From: Lamellibrachia satsuma
Taxonomy: Eukaryota > Annelida > Polychaeta > Sabellida > Siboglinidae
Direction: 5' to 3'
Assembly: GCA_033239005.1 (NCBI GenBank)
Contig: BSQZ01000068.1
Coordinates: forward strand, 1,482,501 to 1,546,500
DNA length: 64,000 nt
The notes under the pieces were generated by a model. That model did not search any database and had not been told where the DNA came from. It saw nothing but the letters and a program-made list of their open reading frames with translations. Numbering within the stretch: position 1 is the stretch's first letter; each line of letters opens with the position of its first letter. Positions 11,070-21,999 of this stretch are shown in pieces. Position numbers and translations under genes: made by a program.

Positions 11070-12265
11070 AGCTTACTAGGGCGGGTTAATGAGCCACCTG
11101 CCTAGAATACCAGGTGCATGGGATTATAACACCACATCTTATACCAGAATAAATGTAATTTACTCTAAGGAGGCACTGGTAATGGTGTTGCTTTGACAAT
11201 CAGATGAAGCCTGCAAGGTGTGAACTTTATGCTTGGAACTCCTCATAAAAGTAACCCAGTTGTAGTTAGTGTTGTGTCATCCTTGGCCTACTGCCCTGGT
11301 ACTCACAAGCATTTGATCAAATGTTAGCGCATTCACTTCAACAAGCCTGGACATTGTTTATTTTCTCATTTGTGTTGTTTCTGGGGTTATGCATTGCTGA
11401 CTTAAAAATTTTTTTCAGGGGATTATAAGTCTTTTGTAAATGCAATTGTTTCCAACAAGGGAATGGCAATGCATGTTGATTACATAATTGGCAAGGCGTG
11501 ACCGTTATTCTCAGAACTACCAGGTACTAGTGCCCTGCGCGGGCCGGGCTTTGGGTCCAAGCCCGGCCCGCAGCCCGGGCCTCTACATAATTTTGTGGGG
11601 CAGGCCGGGCCTGAGCCTACATGGCCGGGCCTGAAAACAATTTAAACACATCGGGCTTGGGCCGGGTCTGGTGTGAGCGGGCCGGGTCGGGCCTGGACAT
11701 AATAAAAATGTTCATACAAAACACCGATTATTACTTTATTTTTTAATAAAAGCTGATTATAAATTGTAATTCCGCAGGTACCCAGGGGGGCGATCGCACC
11801 TCGGGGTGCTGCTAAGTGTCAATTATAAAAGATGTGTTGTGTAATATAGAGAATGCATGTGACATTTCTTTTCAGCAGTGACAAGCTGATGTCATTGCTA
11901 TCTGATTTATGTACAGTGTAATTGAACATATTATTATAATTTAATTGTACACCGTGTACGAATATATATATTATTATTATTGAAAGAAACACATATGAAT
12001 TTATCTGTCTTGTGGTCAGATTCGCGGGTTGTACATTGCTTGGTAATTCATGGCACAAACACTAGCAACCTATGATTGACAGATTGGTCTATTTCGCAGA
12101 CAGTTTACTAGCGCGGGTTAACCTGCCACCTGCATAGAATACAAGGTGCGTGGGATGGTGTTGCTTTGACAATCGGATAATGGTGTTGCTTTGACAATTG
12201 GATAAAGCCAGTAAGGTGTGAATGATATGCTTGGAACTCCTCATAAAAGTAAGGCAGCTTAAAAC
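11070..12265. repeat. Pair of direct repeats (11070-11275 and 12100-12265)
   Basis: Both copies contain TACTAG(G/C)GCGGGTTAA, GCCACCTGC, AGAATACMAGGTGC, GGTGTTGCTTTGACAAT and GCTTGGAACTCCTCATAAAA in the same order. The second copy repeats the GGTGTTGCTTTGACAATYGGATAA block in tandem and leads directly into a pogo transposase fragment. The pair may therefore be the untranslated flank of that element, duplicated around the GC-rich insertion at 11528. Confidence 0.6.
11528..11778 (+). mobile_element. Solo left end of a GC-rich TIR element
   Basis: It begins TAGTGCCCTGCGCGGGCC and continues with GGGCC/GGGCTT-rich sequence, AACAATTTAAACACA, GGACATAATAAAAATRTTCAT and ATAAATTGTAATTCCG. This is the same order as the left half of the element at 30951. 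The right end is absent. GC content is far above the surroundings. Confidence 0.65.
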
Positions 12266-12274
12266 ATCAAAACC

Positions 12275-12515
12275 TGAAACCAAGCGCGACATCGATGTAA
12301 TCGGTCTGACGTCGCTAGTACAGCCGCTTGACATTAGCATCAATCGCCCCTTCAAGCAGCAGATGCGGCACTTGTGAGAGCACTGGATGCTGGCCACCAT
12401 CGTGCGCCGACCAAAGAGATTAATGTACAATGGCTCGTGAAGGTGTCGGATGTGATTCATCTGCCATGATTGAAAACAGCTTCAAGAAGTACGGCATCTC
12501 GAACAATCTTGATGA
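12275..12515 (+). pseudogene. Pogo/Tigger-type (DDE_1) transposase C-terminal fragment
   Basis: The reading GLTSLVQPLDISINRPFKQQ corresponds to the end of the pogo/CENP-B-like DDE catalytic domain, where the usual text is GGLTS.LQPLDVS.NKPFK. It is followed, after a stop and a frame change, by EHWM..., then WLVKVSDVIHLP and SFKKYGISNNLDET, the usual pogo C-terminal helix region. It has at least one internal stop and a frameshift. Only the last third of a transposase is present; the remainder was not found upstream. It runs directly into an RTE-type LINE near 12520. Confidence 0.6.
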
Positions 12516-12519
12516 AACA

Positions 12520-14092
12520 GTAACCCTAAAGCTGTGGAAGACCAAACGAGGACAGGAGAGGGCAAGACAGCTTGACTCCAAGAGGCTGAAGAACGACGAG
12601 GTCAAGACAGACCCACCAACAATTGAAGAGTTGAAAATGGCCATAAAGGTGATGAAGAATGGAAAGGCCCTAGGCTCTGATGGAGTGACAGCTGAGATGC
12701 TGAAGGTTGAAGATACAGTCACACCCAGACTTCTGACACAGATCTTCAGTGACATCTGGGAAACAGAAAATATACCAGAGGACTGAAAAATGGGGTTGAT
12801 AGTAAAATTTCCCACAAAGGGAGCCTTATCCAACTGCACCCTTCTATCACTCACAAGCAGTCTTTAACAAAATTATTCAAGAAAAACTGACCAGGGCACT
12901 GGAGCATCACATCAGGGAAGAACAGGCAGGCTTCAGGAAATGGAAATCCTGTAGTGACCATATATGTACATACTCTAAGGCAGATACTAGAACAGAGTAA
13001 ATATTGGAATACACCCCCGTAATGCTAATTTCATAGACTTTGAAAAGGCTTTTGACAGACTTCATCAGGAGTCCTTATGGAGCATCATGAGACACTACAG
13101 AGTTCCTGCCATGCTTGTCAACATCATCAAAATGCTGTATACAGATTTTTCAGCACAAATGATATGCAGCAACAGTCTGACAGATACATTTAAAATCAAA
13201 ACAGGTGTGAAGCAAGGCTGCATCCTCTCACATTTCTGTTTATGCTGAGCATGGACTGGATCATGCGAAAATTAGAAAGTGCTGGCAGGAGAGGGATTAG
13301 ATGGATGCTGACAACTCGCTAGATGATGACGACTTTGCAGATGACATCTGCCTAACATCCCACCACCTCTCAGACATGCAATCAAAGATAGAAGAGCTTT
13401 CTACTACCTGACAAAAGATTGGACTCAAAGTCAGCAAAACAAAGACCAAGCATTTGAGGATGAATAGAAGGACAAACGAACCAATAAAACTACAACGAAA
13501 AAACATTGAAGAGGTGGAGGAGTTCACGTACCTGGGATCCAAGATGACTGCCGATGGAAGTTTTGAAAGAGAAATATGCACAAGACTCTTGAAAGCTGGC
13601 CAAACATTTGCTACATTCAGAAACATCTGGAAATCTGGGAAAATTTTTCAGAAAACGAAAATACACCTTTTCAAGAGCAATATTCTTAGTGTCCTCCTTT
13701 ATGGATCACAATCCTGGAAAATGACAAAGACTATCAACCACAGGCTTTCAGAACATATGCCTTCACAAAAGATATTCTGGCCTAACACCAATGCTGAACT
13801 TCACAGAAGAACATCAACCCCGCCCATAATATTGGATATAAAATGTGCAGATGGCAGTGGACTGACCACATCTTGAGAATGCTGCAGATGGCAATAGTCT
13901 GAACTGCTCTCAGATGGACATCAGATGGAAAACGGGTGAGAAAAACTGAAAGAAACCTGGAGAACAGTGGAGTGAGAAATGAAAGAACATAACCTAACCT
14001 GGGGGAAGCTCGAGAAGACATCAAGAGATAGACTGCAGTGGCATGCTCTGGTGTCAGCCTTATGTGCACTTCCTCACGAGGAGGATTAAGTA
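12520..14092 (+). mobile_element. RTE-clade LINE, 5'-truncated, degenerate
   Basis: Reverse-transcriptase pieces appear in order: PPTIEELKMAIKVMKNGKAL-GSDGVTAEML (12600-12710), FSDIWETENIPED, EEQAGF (12915), NFIDFEKAFDRL (13030), KTGVKQG (13200), the D-D-active-site relic DDDFADDICL (13320), EEFTYLGSKMTADGSFEREI (13515) and SNILSVLLYGSQSWKMT. The element ends in WHALVSALCALPHEED at about 14090, the common RTE C-terminus. Many frameshifts and stops show it is dead. The long open piece at 12430-12786 is a fusion with the preceding pogo fragment. It lies in PSMA2 intron 2, antisense to the gene. Confidence 0.85.
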
Positions 14093-14631
14093 AATACTGT
14101 AATGTGCATCACTAATAGTAATACAGTTCAACTTAGCTATGGCCACCGGGATGAATCGGCAGGGTGGGGCTGATAAAAAGGCCTTAATTTTGAACACTGC
14201 TTTATATATCCATTCAAATAATGCCCATCAATACATCTCCACTATATACAAGTTTAAATAATGCCCCCCTCACCTAGATACAAATGCCTCCATGAATTAC
14301 TCAATACTGCTTCCATCACCCAAGATCACAAACTTCAAAAGATGCTTCAGTTTTAGACATGCCAGTTAATATTATGTAAGTATATGCAGGCTACTGCCTG
14401 GAAAGGATTTTTTTTGTACCCTAACATACAATTATTTTATAATTACTAGTGCAAAAAAATTGTTCTATTAACAAAATGTACGTGTACCATTTAATTAGGC
14501 TGATCTGGTGATAATTTTTATGAGTGGTGATGATGTGAAATACCCCAATTTACACACAATTTGATGTTTGTATGTAGCATGTTAAAGTATCGTTGAATGT
14601 ATAGATGATCCGGTTTCTTTGTTATTAATAT

Positions 14632-14920
14632 TAAGCATAATTACCTCTCAAGAAACTTAGTGTTATGATGGACGTTAATATTCTAGACCACGAGGAGAAC
14701 TGGCACAGGAGGTAAAAATAAAGGAGGCGATTAACATCCACAGAGAGAAACCTACAATGAACCGAGACGTTGGCCAGGAGCTCCCACCAGTCCTACTCCA
14801 GCTTGTGTCATATGACATTGGTCATGTGACACATCTGTAACTTCAGTCTGCTGAAGACTGCGAGATGCAGTTGAAATATACAGAATGAACAATAAGTTTC
14901 TTGAGACGTAATTATGCTTA
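14632..14920 (+). mobile_element. Penelope-like element fragment (end of GIY-YIG ORF plus terminal repeats)
   Basis: The reading [19 protein letters not shown], then [11 protein letters not shown], matches the extreme C-terminus of Penelope-like element ORFs, just after the GIY-YIG endonuclease (usual form: KEAI.I......MNRD.G...L...Y..LL). It is bracketed by inverted copies of AAGTTTCTTGAGA(G/C)GTAATTA: one at 14632-14659 in inverse and one at 14894-14920. This resembles the complex, partly inverted terminal repeats known for Penelope elements. Most of the element is missing. Confidence 0.65.
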
Positions 14921-14924
14921 ATAC

Positions 14925-15535
14925 ATGTTAAAGTAGGTTTTATGCATGCATGCATGAAAATTCATAAACGTTGTAATGATACAATTAATCAGAATTAATT
15001 AAAATGTATTGTACTAAAAATACAAATGTACTATAGGTTTATGCATGGATTTATTATATTTAACTAAATTAATAAATACTAAAAGATTATATGTTACATT
15101 GGGACTATGGTGAATATGAATGAATGGTGAACAATTTTATAACAATTATTATATATCCCCATTTATGTAGATATTTAGTTAGATAAATGCTACTAATCAA
15201 CCTGAATGTGTCACCAAACTCCTAACCACTTATTATGTTTGAAAAAAATTTTAGGATGGGGTTCACATTTCTGTACTGGGGTCACAATTCAATGGGCATA
15301 TTGCTATGCAAAAGTTGATGCGCAGACACTGAGTGAGATATACTTGGTTTATTTTTTATGATTGGTATTATACACAAGTTAATTTTGTTTCGCTTGTAGA
15401 GGTGTAAAGAAAGTAGTCACATACGACTGACAAAATGCAAAATTTTTACCCACACAAAAAACAAGATAAAATCTTAAAGATAATTTTCAACTACTAGTCT
15501 TAAAATGACTTATGACACCGACACTAATTAAAATA
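14925..15535. other. AT-rich intronic sequence, nothing recognised
   Basis: No open frame, repeat or splice-supported exon was recognised here. It lies between the Penelope and DIRS-like fragments. Confidence 0.4.
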
Positions 15536-15539
15536 CCAA

Positions 15540-17260
15540 CAGGAACTGATCAACAAAGAGGAATACTCTCTGTCCTATGTTAAATTAGATGATGCTATAC
15601 AGGGAATCCTAGATACAGTAGGTGTCAGTGATCTTGGTTATGCAAGACTGACATAGTAGATGCGTTTAAGCAGATTCCGATCCATCCATCACTGTGTAAT
15701 CTATATGAAGTTAAGTGGAATGAAGAATATTTTTTATACTAGGCTAGTTTTTGGCAGCCGTTCCAGTCCAAAAAATTTTGACTGGCTTTCACAAGCAATT
15801 TGTTGGATAGCCCAGCATAACTATGGAATTAATGTTATGTTACATTTGTTAGACGACTTTCTAACTACAGATCCACCCAATGCCATGGCAGAGAGAACAA
15901 TGGCTCTCCTTACCTTTAATAGGCTACGTTTCCCAATAGCCCCGCATAGCATTTAGTTCAGTAGTTATTCGGCAGGATTTTTTTAATAGAGGGTCCTGTA
16001 TGCGTCCGGCAGCGGCCATTCCAGGACTGCACAGATTGGCCGGCCGCGGCTGTTGTGGGGTCTAATGGGTTAACAAGGGTAGATCTAAAGTACAACTCAT
16101 TATGAGGTTAATGAGACGCTATTACTGCTAAACACATCCCAGGTATTAATAATAACATTGCTGATGCATTATCTCAGTTCCAGGTTAGCAGATTCATACA
16201 GCTCGCACCCGGGGCTGCACTCAAACCCTGCCAGTGTCCAATGCCCTCCGATGTGATATCAGGTAGTGTAGTTGACTAGCTATGGGATATGTCAATAAAC
16301 AAGTCTACCAGAAGAGTATATGAAGCAGGTGTTAGAGCATTTAGAAGATTTTCAGATATGTATCCAAGTGGAAGCCTGAGTCCTACATACCTGACTATAT
16401 CAGAAGAAATTCTTATCTACTTTGTGGCACACTGTTCTAGTTTCTTACAGTTAAAGTATTCTACCATAAAGACATATCTAGTTGGCATTAGGTTTGCGTA
16501 TATCAAGGCAGGTTTTCAGGATCCATGCTGTTTTGTAAATGGCCAGCCATTCCTGCGTATGCAAACTATTCTAAAAGCAGTAAAGAAATCGCACGATAAT
16601 ATAGTTAAACCCAGGTTACCTATTACAGGAGAAATTTAAAACAAAATGTGTAATGTTCTAAGATCAGGTTTCTTAGGCCCATATGAAGACTTACTCCTAG
16701 AGACAGCATTCTGTCTGGCTTTCTTTGGATTTTTAAGATGTGGAGAATTCACACAAGTCGGTCTAACACTTTTGACCCTCTAACAGATTTGAGTATAGGT
16801 GACATACAGTTTCATATTCATGAAAGGTATTTCACACTTCAGTTGAAAAGATCAAAGACAGATCCATTTGGCAAAGGGGTAACTCTTAAATATTTTGCAA
16901 CAAAGTAGAACATTTGCCCTTTCCAGACTATGATGCCCCTGCTGCAGACAAGGATTGATATGGTAGCCCAGTCACATGACCCTTTGTTTACCACTTTAAC
17001 AGGGGCGCCCGCCATTGACACGCTCTTTCTTAATAGAGAAACTAAAGACATTTCTTTTCAGTCTTGGTTACAAATCCATCTTTGTATAGCGGTCACTCGT
17101 TCCGGATAGGTGCAGCTACCACAGCAGCAGCTGCACACATTCCAGATCACATGATACGAACACAGGGCAGATGGAACTCTGATTGTTACTGCAGGTATAT
17201 TCAAACATCTTGCAAATCACTGCGAGAAGCCCAACAAGCCATGTACCGTAACATTTGAAT
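15540..17260 (+). mobile_element. DIRS-type (tyrosine-recombinase) retroelement, 5'-truncated and decayed
   Basis: From left to right there are three parts. The RT palm comes first (VDAFKQIPIHPSLCNLYEVK at 15655, then FYTRLVFGSRSSPK, and LHLLDDFLTTDPP with the L-D-D active site). Next is an RNase H tail ending NNNIADALSQFQVSRF and LAPG (16150-16230). Last is a tyrosine recombinase: an N-terminal SAM-like domain (16289-16639), the FFGFLRCGEF arginine box (16715), and the catalytic HSFRIGAATTAA H-x-x-R box with GRWNSDCYCRYI (17085-17215). This order is diagnostic of DIRS-group elements, which integrate by recombinase rather than DDE integrase. Frame breaks at about 16640 and 16900-17060 and a missing 5' part indicate a dead copy. 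It sits in PSMA2 intron 2. Confidence 0.85.
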
Positions 17261-17316
17261 AATTTGCTAACCATGGGTTCAGTATCACTTTAGATAAGGA
17301 GTGTGATCAGTGTGCT

Positions 17317-17319
<3 letters not shown>

Positions 17320-17384
<65 letters not shown>
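17320..17384. repeat. (TA)n microsatellite
   Basis: Uninterrupted TA dinucleotide repeat immediately left of the hAT element that starts at 17385; a second TA tract lies immediately right of that element. Confidence 0.95.
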
Positions 17385-17387
<3 letters not shown>

Positions 17388-18719
17388 GGGTCTCCCTAGA
17401 AAAAATAGGCATGGGCCAACCGACCCATACAAGCAAAATTGTATGGGTCATTTCAATGATGATTGGGTCAGTATAGTTTTGGCCGGAGATCTGTTTTACA
17501 TTACAAATGCGGCGGATCATGTATGTCAAAAGAACAACTTATGTTGTACGTACAAAATTGGTATGACGTTAAAGCAATTATTTAAAGTGAAACTATTCTG
17601 GAATCCTCCACAAGTACCGCGTAAAGAAAGGCTGTTTTCAAAAAGCTTTACACAAGGAGTTAATATTACTGCTAAAAAATTTTACAATGTTGTCTACATC
17701 ATGTAACAAGTATGTTGATGTATGTGCATTGAAGGAAGTATTTCATTGTCAGCAGACATGCACAAGGCACACCAGTATGTGTACTGTATCTGCAGCATAA
17801 GAATATACATACTGACTGTGACAGTCTGGATTAACATATATATGACAATCAAATCACAAGAAGAACATCTTAGACAAAACATGTTTTTTATTTTGACTGG
17901 TGTCAAAACAATCTGGAAGTATACAATCAATATGAGATGCAAATTATCCATAATTATAATTAATTGCACACATATCAAATATTTTGTTAAAAACAACGCG
18001 TCACTAACTGGACATTATTCATTAGTGATTACTATCCCTCCTGATAATTTATAATAATTATTAATATACCCACATTAATTATTGCTGCTATACATAACAG
18101 AATGCTAAATAAATAACAAAATAAACGTGTCACAACTGTGCCAAGTAAAATAAATAAATTAATATCTAGCGGTAGTCATTCACACAAATACAATCATAAC
18201 TAACGGCATATTTATATCCTAACAGATATAAATATAGTGCTAATACTTCACCTGATAGCTATGTATCGGCCAGATAATAAATTACAATTTATATAATTAT
18301 AGCTTTACTTACTAGAACTTGGGCAGGGCCACTGACATGGATGCTATGTAACACTCAGCCCTAATACTTGACACCAACTACAAAGATTGTTTTTATTCAA
18401 AGTTTGCAAAGTAGTACTTTCTGTACCTTTCACATAACAAGTAACAATAATTACAGAACTCAAGACACTTGCACAACCCAATGACTGGTCACATCCACTG
18501 TGTAATTTGGGAATAAAACATACCAACACAATAAAGCTGATGAAACAAATATGTTACTTGATTGAGCAAGACAACTGTTCTGGTCAAGGTGAACCCACAG
18601 AAGCTGAAATTATGTAAAGTCCGGATGACACTTCCTGCAGACAAAATTACTGGAAATCACTTCTATTTTGTCTTAGATCATCATCCTTTACATTGGGCAC
18701 TGTGGAATGACCCATCACT

Positions 18720-18838
18720 TTAGTTAGCAAAGATTTTGCGGTGGCAATGTTCGCACCATGTTTTCAATGCTAGTTTGAAATCAAACTCCTCCAACCTCCC
18801 TCCTTCCAAGTGCACTCGCATCAACTGGTCACTTACTT
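18720..18838 (-). pseudogene. C-terminal remnant of the hAT-derived protein
   Basis: Read in another frame than the zinc finger, this encodes CEVSDQLMRVHLEGGRLEEF, then DFKLALKTWCEH, ending at a TAA at 18720. The SDxLMRxxLEGxxLEEFDF..A...W pattern resembles the extreme C-terminus of KIAA1586/ZNF862-like proteins. It follows the zinc finger directly, so the RNase-H-like catalytic core and dimerisation region were deleted between about 18838 and 18870. Confidence 0.5.
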
Positions 18839-19460
18839 CGCAGTGATGTCAGAGTGAGATTCTGCAAAATGTCTGAAAATGTCAAGTGGCGTGTAATTGT
18901 TGATGTCCGAAAGTTTTTCGTTCCTTTGGCCATTGTGCTGTTGGATTTGGCTTCCCTGTACAGCTGGCAGTGCATCAGATCTTTTCTATTATCATATCAG
19001 AGCCATTTATAGGCTGACAGCCACACCTTTTGGAAGCTCCTCTTCCTGGGTCCAGGTGTGCTTCTCGTCGAAGCCGCTTGCTCTGGTTCCTGCGTAGTTC
19101 CCGATGAAGCTGCTTGCTCCTGTCCCTGCGAAGCTGGCGACAAAGTCCCATGTTCCTGTCCACATGTACCTCCAGACAAAGTCCCTTGCTCCTGTCCCTG
19201 CGTAGTTCCCGATGAAGCTGCTTGCTCCTGTCCCTGCGTAGCTGGCGACAAAGTCCCTAGCTCCTGTTCACCTGTGCCTTCAGACAAAGTCCCTAGCTCC
19301 TGTCCACGTGTACCTCCAGACAAAGTCTCTTGCTCCTGTTCACCTGTACCTCCAGACAAAGTCCCTTGCTCCTGCCCCGGTGTACTTCCCGACGAAGCTC
19401 CAGTCCCTGTCTACTTCCAGTTGTCTGCTCTGGTGTAGTCATTTGTCCCGGTGTTAGAGT
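18829..19460 (-). pseudogene. Exon 2 of the hAT-derived gene: 12-residue repeats and TTF/BED-like zinc finger
   Basis: The acceptor TTTTTACAG precedes 19460. The frame continues from exon 1, meets a TAG after the peptide NWK (about 19410), then runs through eight degenerate 12-residue repeats (consensus GTLSGGTRGQEQ). It then reaches RKRSFQKVWLSAYKWL, a TGA at about 18997, and YDNRKDLMHC followed by REAKSNSTMAKGTKNFRTST with ITRH. The F-x-x-x-WL..YKWL block, the Cys and the NFRTSTxTRH block are the N-terminal zinc finger typical of ZNF862/KIAA1586-like hAT proteins. The TGA stands where relatives have Arg, consistent with CGA-to-TGA decay. Two in-frame stops make it a pseudogene. Confidence 0.6.
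19050..19410. repeat. 36-bp coding-type minisatellite
   Basis: About ten degenerate 36-bp units, on the plus strand of the form GACAAAGTCCCTTGCTCCTG then TCCMYVTGTACCTCCA. They translate on the minus strand into the 12-residue repeats of the hAT-derived gene. The plus-strand Cys/Pro-rich frame is a shadow. Confidence 0.8.
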
Positions 19461-20096
19461 CTGTAAAAACCATTGAATACATATAATTGAATAAGTAAAA
19501 TTAATTAATCATAATTGGCAATAATCCAAAACAGTTGCACTAGGTGATGACATGTAAAGTTGGTTTATTAACAAGATGATATCGAACTGACAATAGCAAA
19601 TTACTACAGAATAGCTCTATGTACAGCAATTTGCACACACAATTATACACGGAATAACAGACATGCAACCACCACAACATAACCCTTACTTATATACGTT
19701 TTTTGGCTGTTAAATTTGGCTTTATTTATCACACAATACACTTTGTTATTTGGTCCAACTTCCGCGTATTGACAACTGGCGTTGATGGACTAGCATAATT
19801 ATAGGCAATACAGAGCCCACTGTGGCACTGGCACGTCCCATGATGATGATAAGCGTATTAGGACACAACTCCAAATTGTTTAAATATTCGGATGTTGAAC
19901 GACAGTTATTATGAGGTATTTCCTAAATTAATGTATGATAAATATTGCACGTAAACGCAATTAAGATAATACGGACGCTACGGTTGTCGTGGGAGATATT
20001 ACGTCATATGTGCAAGTTACGATTTATGCCAATTACGAATTACTTGTATCACAAAACGACACGTTCTAAGGCACCGTATAATGAATATATACTTAC

Positions 20097-20157
20097 ATTT
20101 TGACGGAAAACATTTCGGATGTCCGGCTGATTCAGTTTTCTTTTTTTTTGGCGGCAT
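20097..20157 (-). CDS. Exon 1 of the hAT-derived zinc-finger gene (decayed)
   Basis: The exon starts ATG and reads MPPKKKKTESAGHPKCFPSK plus one base, ending at a perfect GTAAGT donor (20096 downward). A lysine-rich MPPKKK start is common in this transposase family and likely acts as a nuclear localisation signal. The phase (1) agrees with the acceptor at 19461. The joined frame enters the repeat-bearing exon in the same frame that later encodes the zinc finger, which supports the splice model. CpG-rich sequence upstream may be its promoter. Confidence 0.55.
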
Positions 20158-20587
20158 GTTGAATTTCGGTGAACGAGCGACAATGTCGCGTATACGAAAC
20201 GCCGCGTAAGCATTGTGTGTTTATTCGGACTCCGCTATGTGGCGCCACTGTTTGTTGCTTCTACTGTCAAGGCGAAGTCACGTAGTCGTGGTAAGAGCGA
20301 CGCAAGAACGTAGGACTACCGTATAAAATAGCCGCATCAACGATACGAGTGGTTATATTAGCAATGTAAGACTACAATAAATTAGTATATCCTTTATATG
20401 TTTACTGGTTATGAGGACTTTTCAACCGACGTACAACAGCAAAGTGGTGTTATCAAAGTGACAACATGATACGGGCCCAACAATAGGCAAGCCCGCGCGC
20501 CAATTTTCCCAAGCGTTAAGATGGATGCGCGTCATTCTACAGGGGAACGCGCCATTGGCGCATGGCGCGTCCCAAAAGAGACCCCTG

Positions 20588-20591
20588 ATAT

Positions 20592-20622
<31 letters not shown>
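20588..20622. repeat. (TA)n microsatellite, right flank of the hAT element
   Basis: TA repeat with one AAT interruption, continuous in origin with the TA array at 17320-17384 if the hAT insertion is removed. Confidence 0.85.
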
Positions 20623-20639
20623 CACACATATGTGGACAA

Positions 20640-21075
20640 TGTAGTTTTACATTTGAGACAACTATGATTTCGTACCGTAGTACACAACTAATACTGATCA
20701 GTATTTTAATGTGTGAGAACAATGATGGTACACGCAACATGCATGTGTGATAATGTTCTTAGGACATATATAGCACTATAAATATGCATGTTTTAAAATT
20801 AGCTTTGTACTGTATCACCTATTTACATGAATGTATGTATGTATATTAAGTCATACGGTTGTGGCACTAATTGCGTGGGTATAATTATAATTCTTTACTC
20901 TACATATATTTTTTCTTGCATGAGAAGGTACTATGTATTTCAGTAGGTAGATAGAACCAACCATAATTGCTTCACAGGTCAAGATTATGAGTAATAATTG
21001 TCTTTATGATACTGCAACAGGTTGGTTGTTGATTAACAACCATTCAGTATCATCCAACTGTCCACCCCATCCTTA
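20640..21075. other. Unassigned intronic sequence
   Basis: AT-rich. No gene or repeat recognised. Confidence 0.35.
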
Positions 21076-21079
21076 TATC

Positions 21080-21996
21080 TTGGGGCATTCGGTCTAAACA
21101 ACTCTTTTTTGGATGGCTGGACACCTACAAGGATGCAGACCCCAGGATCTCTGGTCATGTGACCGCAGTCACATGATCATGATCAAGTAGCTGGCCCAGG
21201 ACCGCAGTCTGGTCATATGAAATATCCAGGTCTCGCATCCAATCCAATTCTCAGGGTGTCACAGCTGGCCCCAGAGAGATCTGGCCGGACTGTCCCATTT
21301 TATTGCCAAAATGAATAATAAATATGAAGCTTTTATTACATGAGTTGTTGTGTTGTTCTGTCATAAATTGAAGCATAGTGTTATCATTGTGCGTGGTTTA
21401 TGTCAGAACAACTGACCGATGCATCTTGGGAGCCTACCAGAGGCCAGGGACCATCCCTACCAAGGGCCTGGGGGAATGAAAGCTGACATATTAAAAGGTT
21501 CATCCCCTCACCACAGGGGGCCTCTGACTAATTACAAGCGTTAACCCTGCTATGGAAGCTGGCAGCACCCCTTACATTCCCTCACTGCAGGGGGTGTCTG
21601 ACCAATTAGAAGCATTATCCCAGCAGTGGGATCTGTCAACATCCATTCCTTGGCCCATCTTTGTCTTGTAGCACGGACAACGAAACACGTCACCCACCAA
21701 CCAGCCCCCTTCGCCACCTTTAAAAAAATGATAGGATGGCCAGCATTTCAAAACGCCTGGGGGGGCATTCATTCTAAACATTTCGTTTTGGGCTGGCTGG
21801 ACACCCAGGGGGATGCAGACCCCAGGATTATCTGGTCATGTGGCTGCATTCACATGTTCATGATCAAGTAGCTGGTCCAGGACCGCAGTCTGGTCACATG
21901 AAATATCCAGGTCTCGCATCCAATCCAATTCTCAGGGTGTCACAGCTGGCCCCAGAGAGATCTGGCCGGACTGTCCCATTTTATTGCCAAAATGAA
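21080..21996. repeat. Direct repeat pair (21080-21312 and 21750-21996)
   Basis: Two copies about 680 bp apart share TCTGGTCATGTG, CACATG.TCATGATCAAGTAG and CCAGGACCGCAGTCTGGTCA. They also share a run of more than 90 nearly identical bases from ATATCCAGGTCTCGCATCCA to TTGCCAAAATGAA. Between them, at 21500-21625, a third motif is itself duplicated (CTCAC.RCAGGGGG...TCTGACYAATTA.AAGC). There is no coding signal, so this is an unknown repeat family. Confidence 0.75.
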
Positions 21997-21999
21997 AAC

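Larger units (their letters stand above)
17385..20587 (-). mobile_element. hAT transposon, internally deleted, inserted in a TA array
   Basis: The ends are inverted copies of CAGGGGTCTC (left from 17385, right closing at 20587), typical hAT termini beginning CAG. The element splits a TA microsatellite (TA tracts at 17320-17384 and 20588-20622), so the expected 8-bp duplication would be TA repeats and cannot be told from the array. Inside, on the minus strand, is a decayed spliced gene of the KIAA1586/ZNF862-like zinc-finger transposase type. The hAT catalytic core is missing. The sequence between 17400 and 18700 shows no coding signal. Confidence 0.75.

Noticed and set aside
17290..17529. Small proteins with poly(Tyr-Ile) runs (also at 20422, 31807, 46755 and 53412)
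   Set aside because: Translations of TA arrays.
19058..19438. Cys/Pro-rich plus-strand protein
   Set aside because: Antisense reading of the 36-bp repeat; the minus-strand frame joins a zinc finger and a splice-supported first exon.
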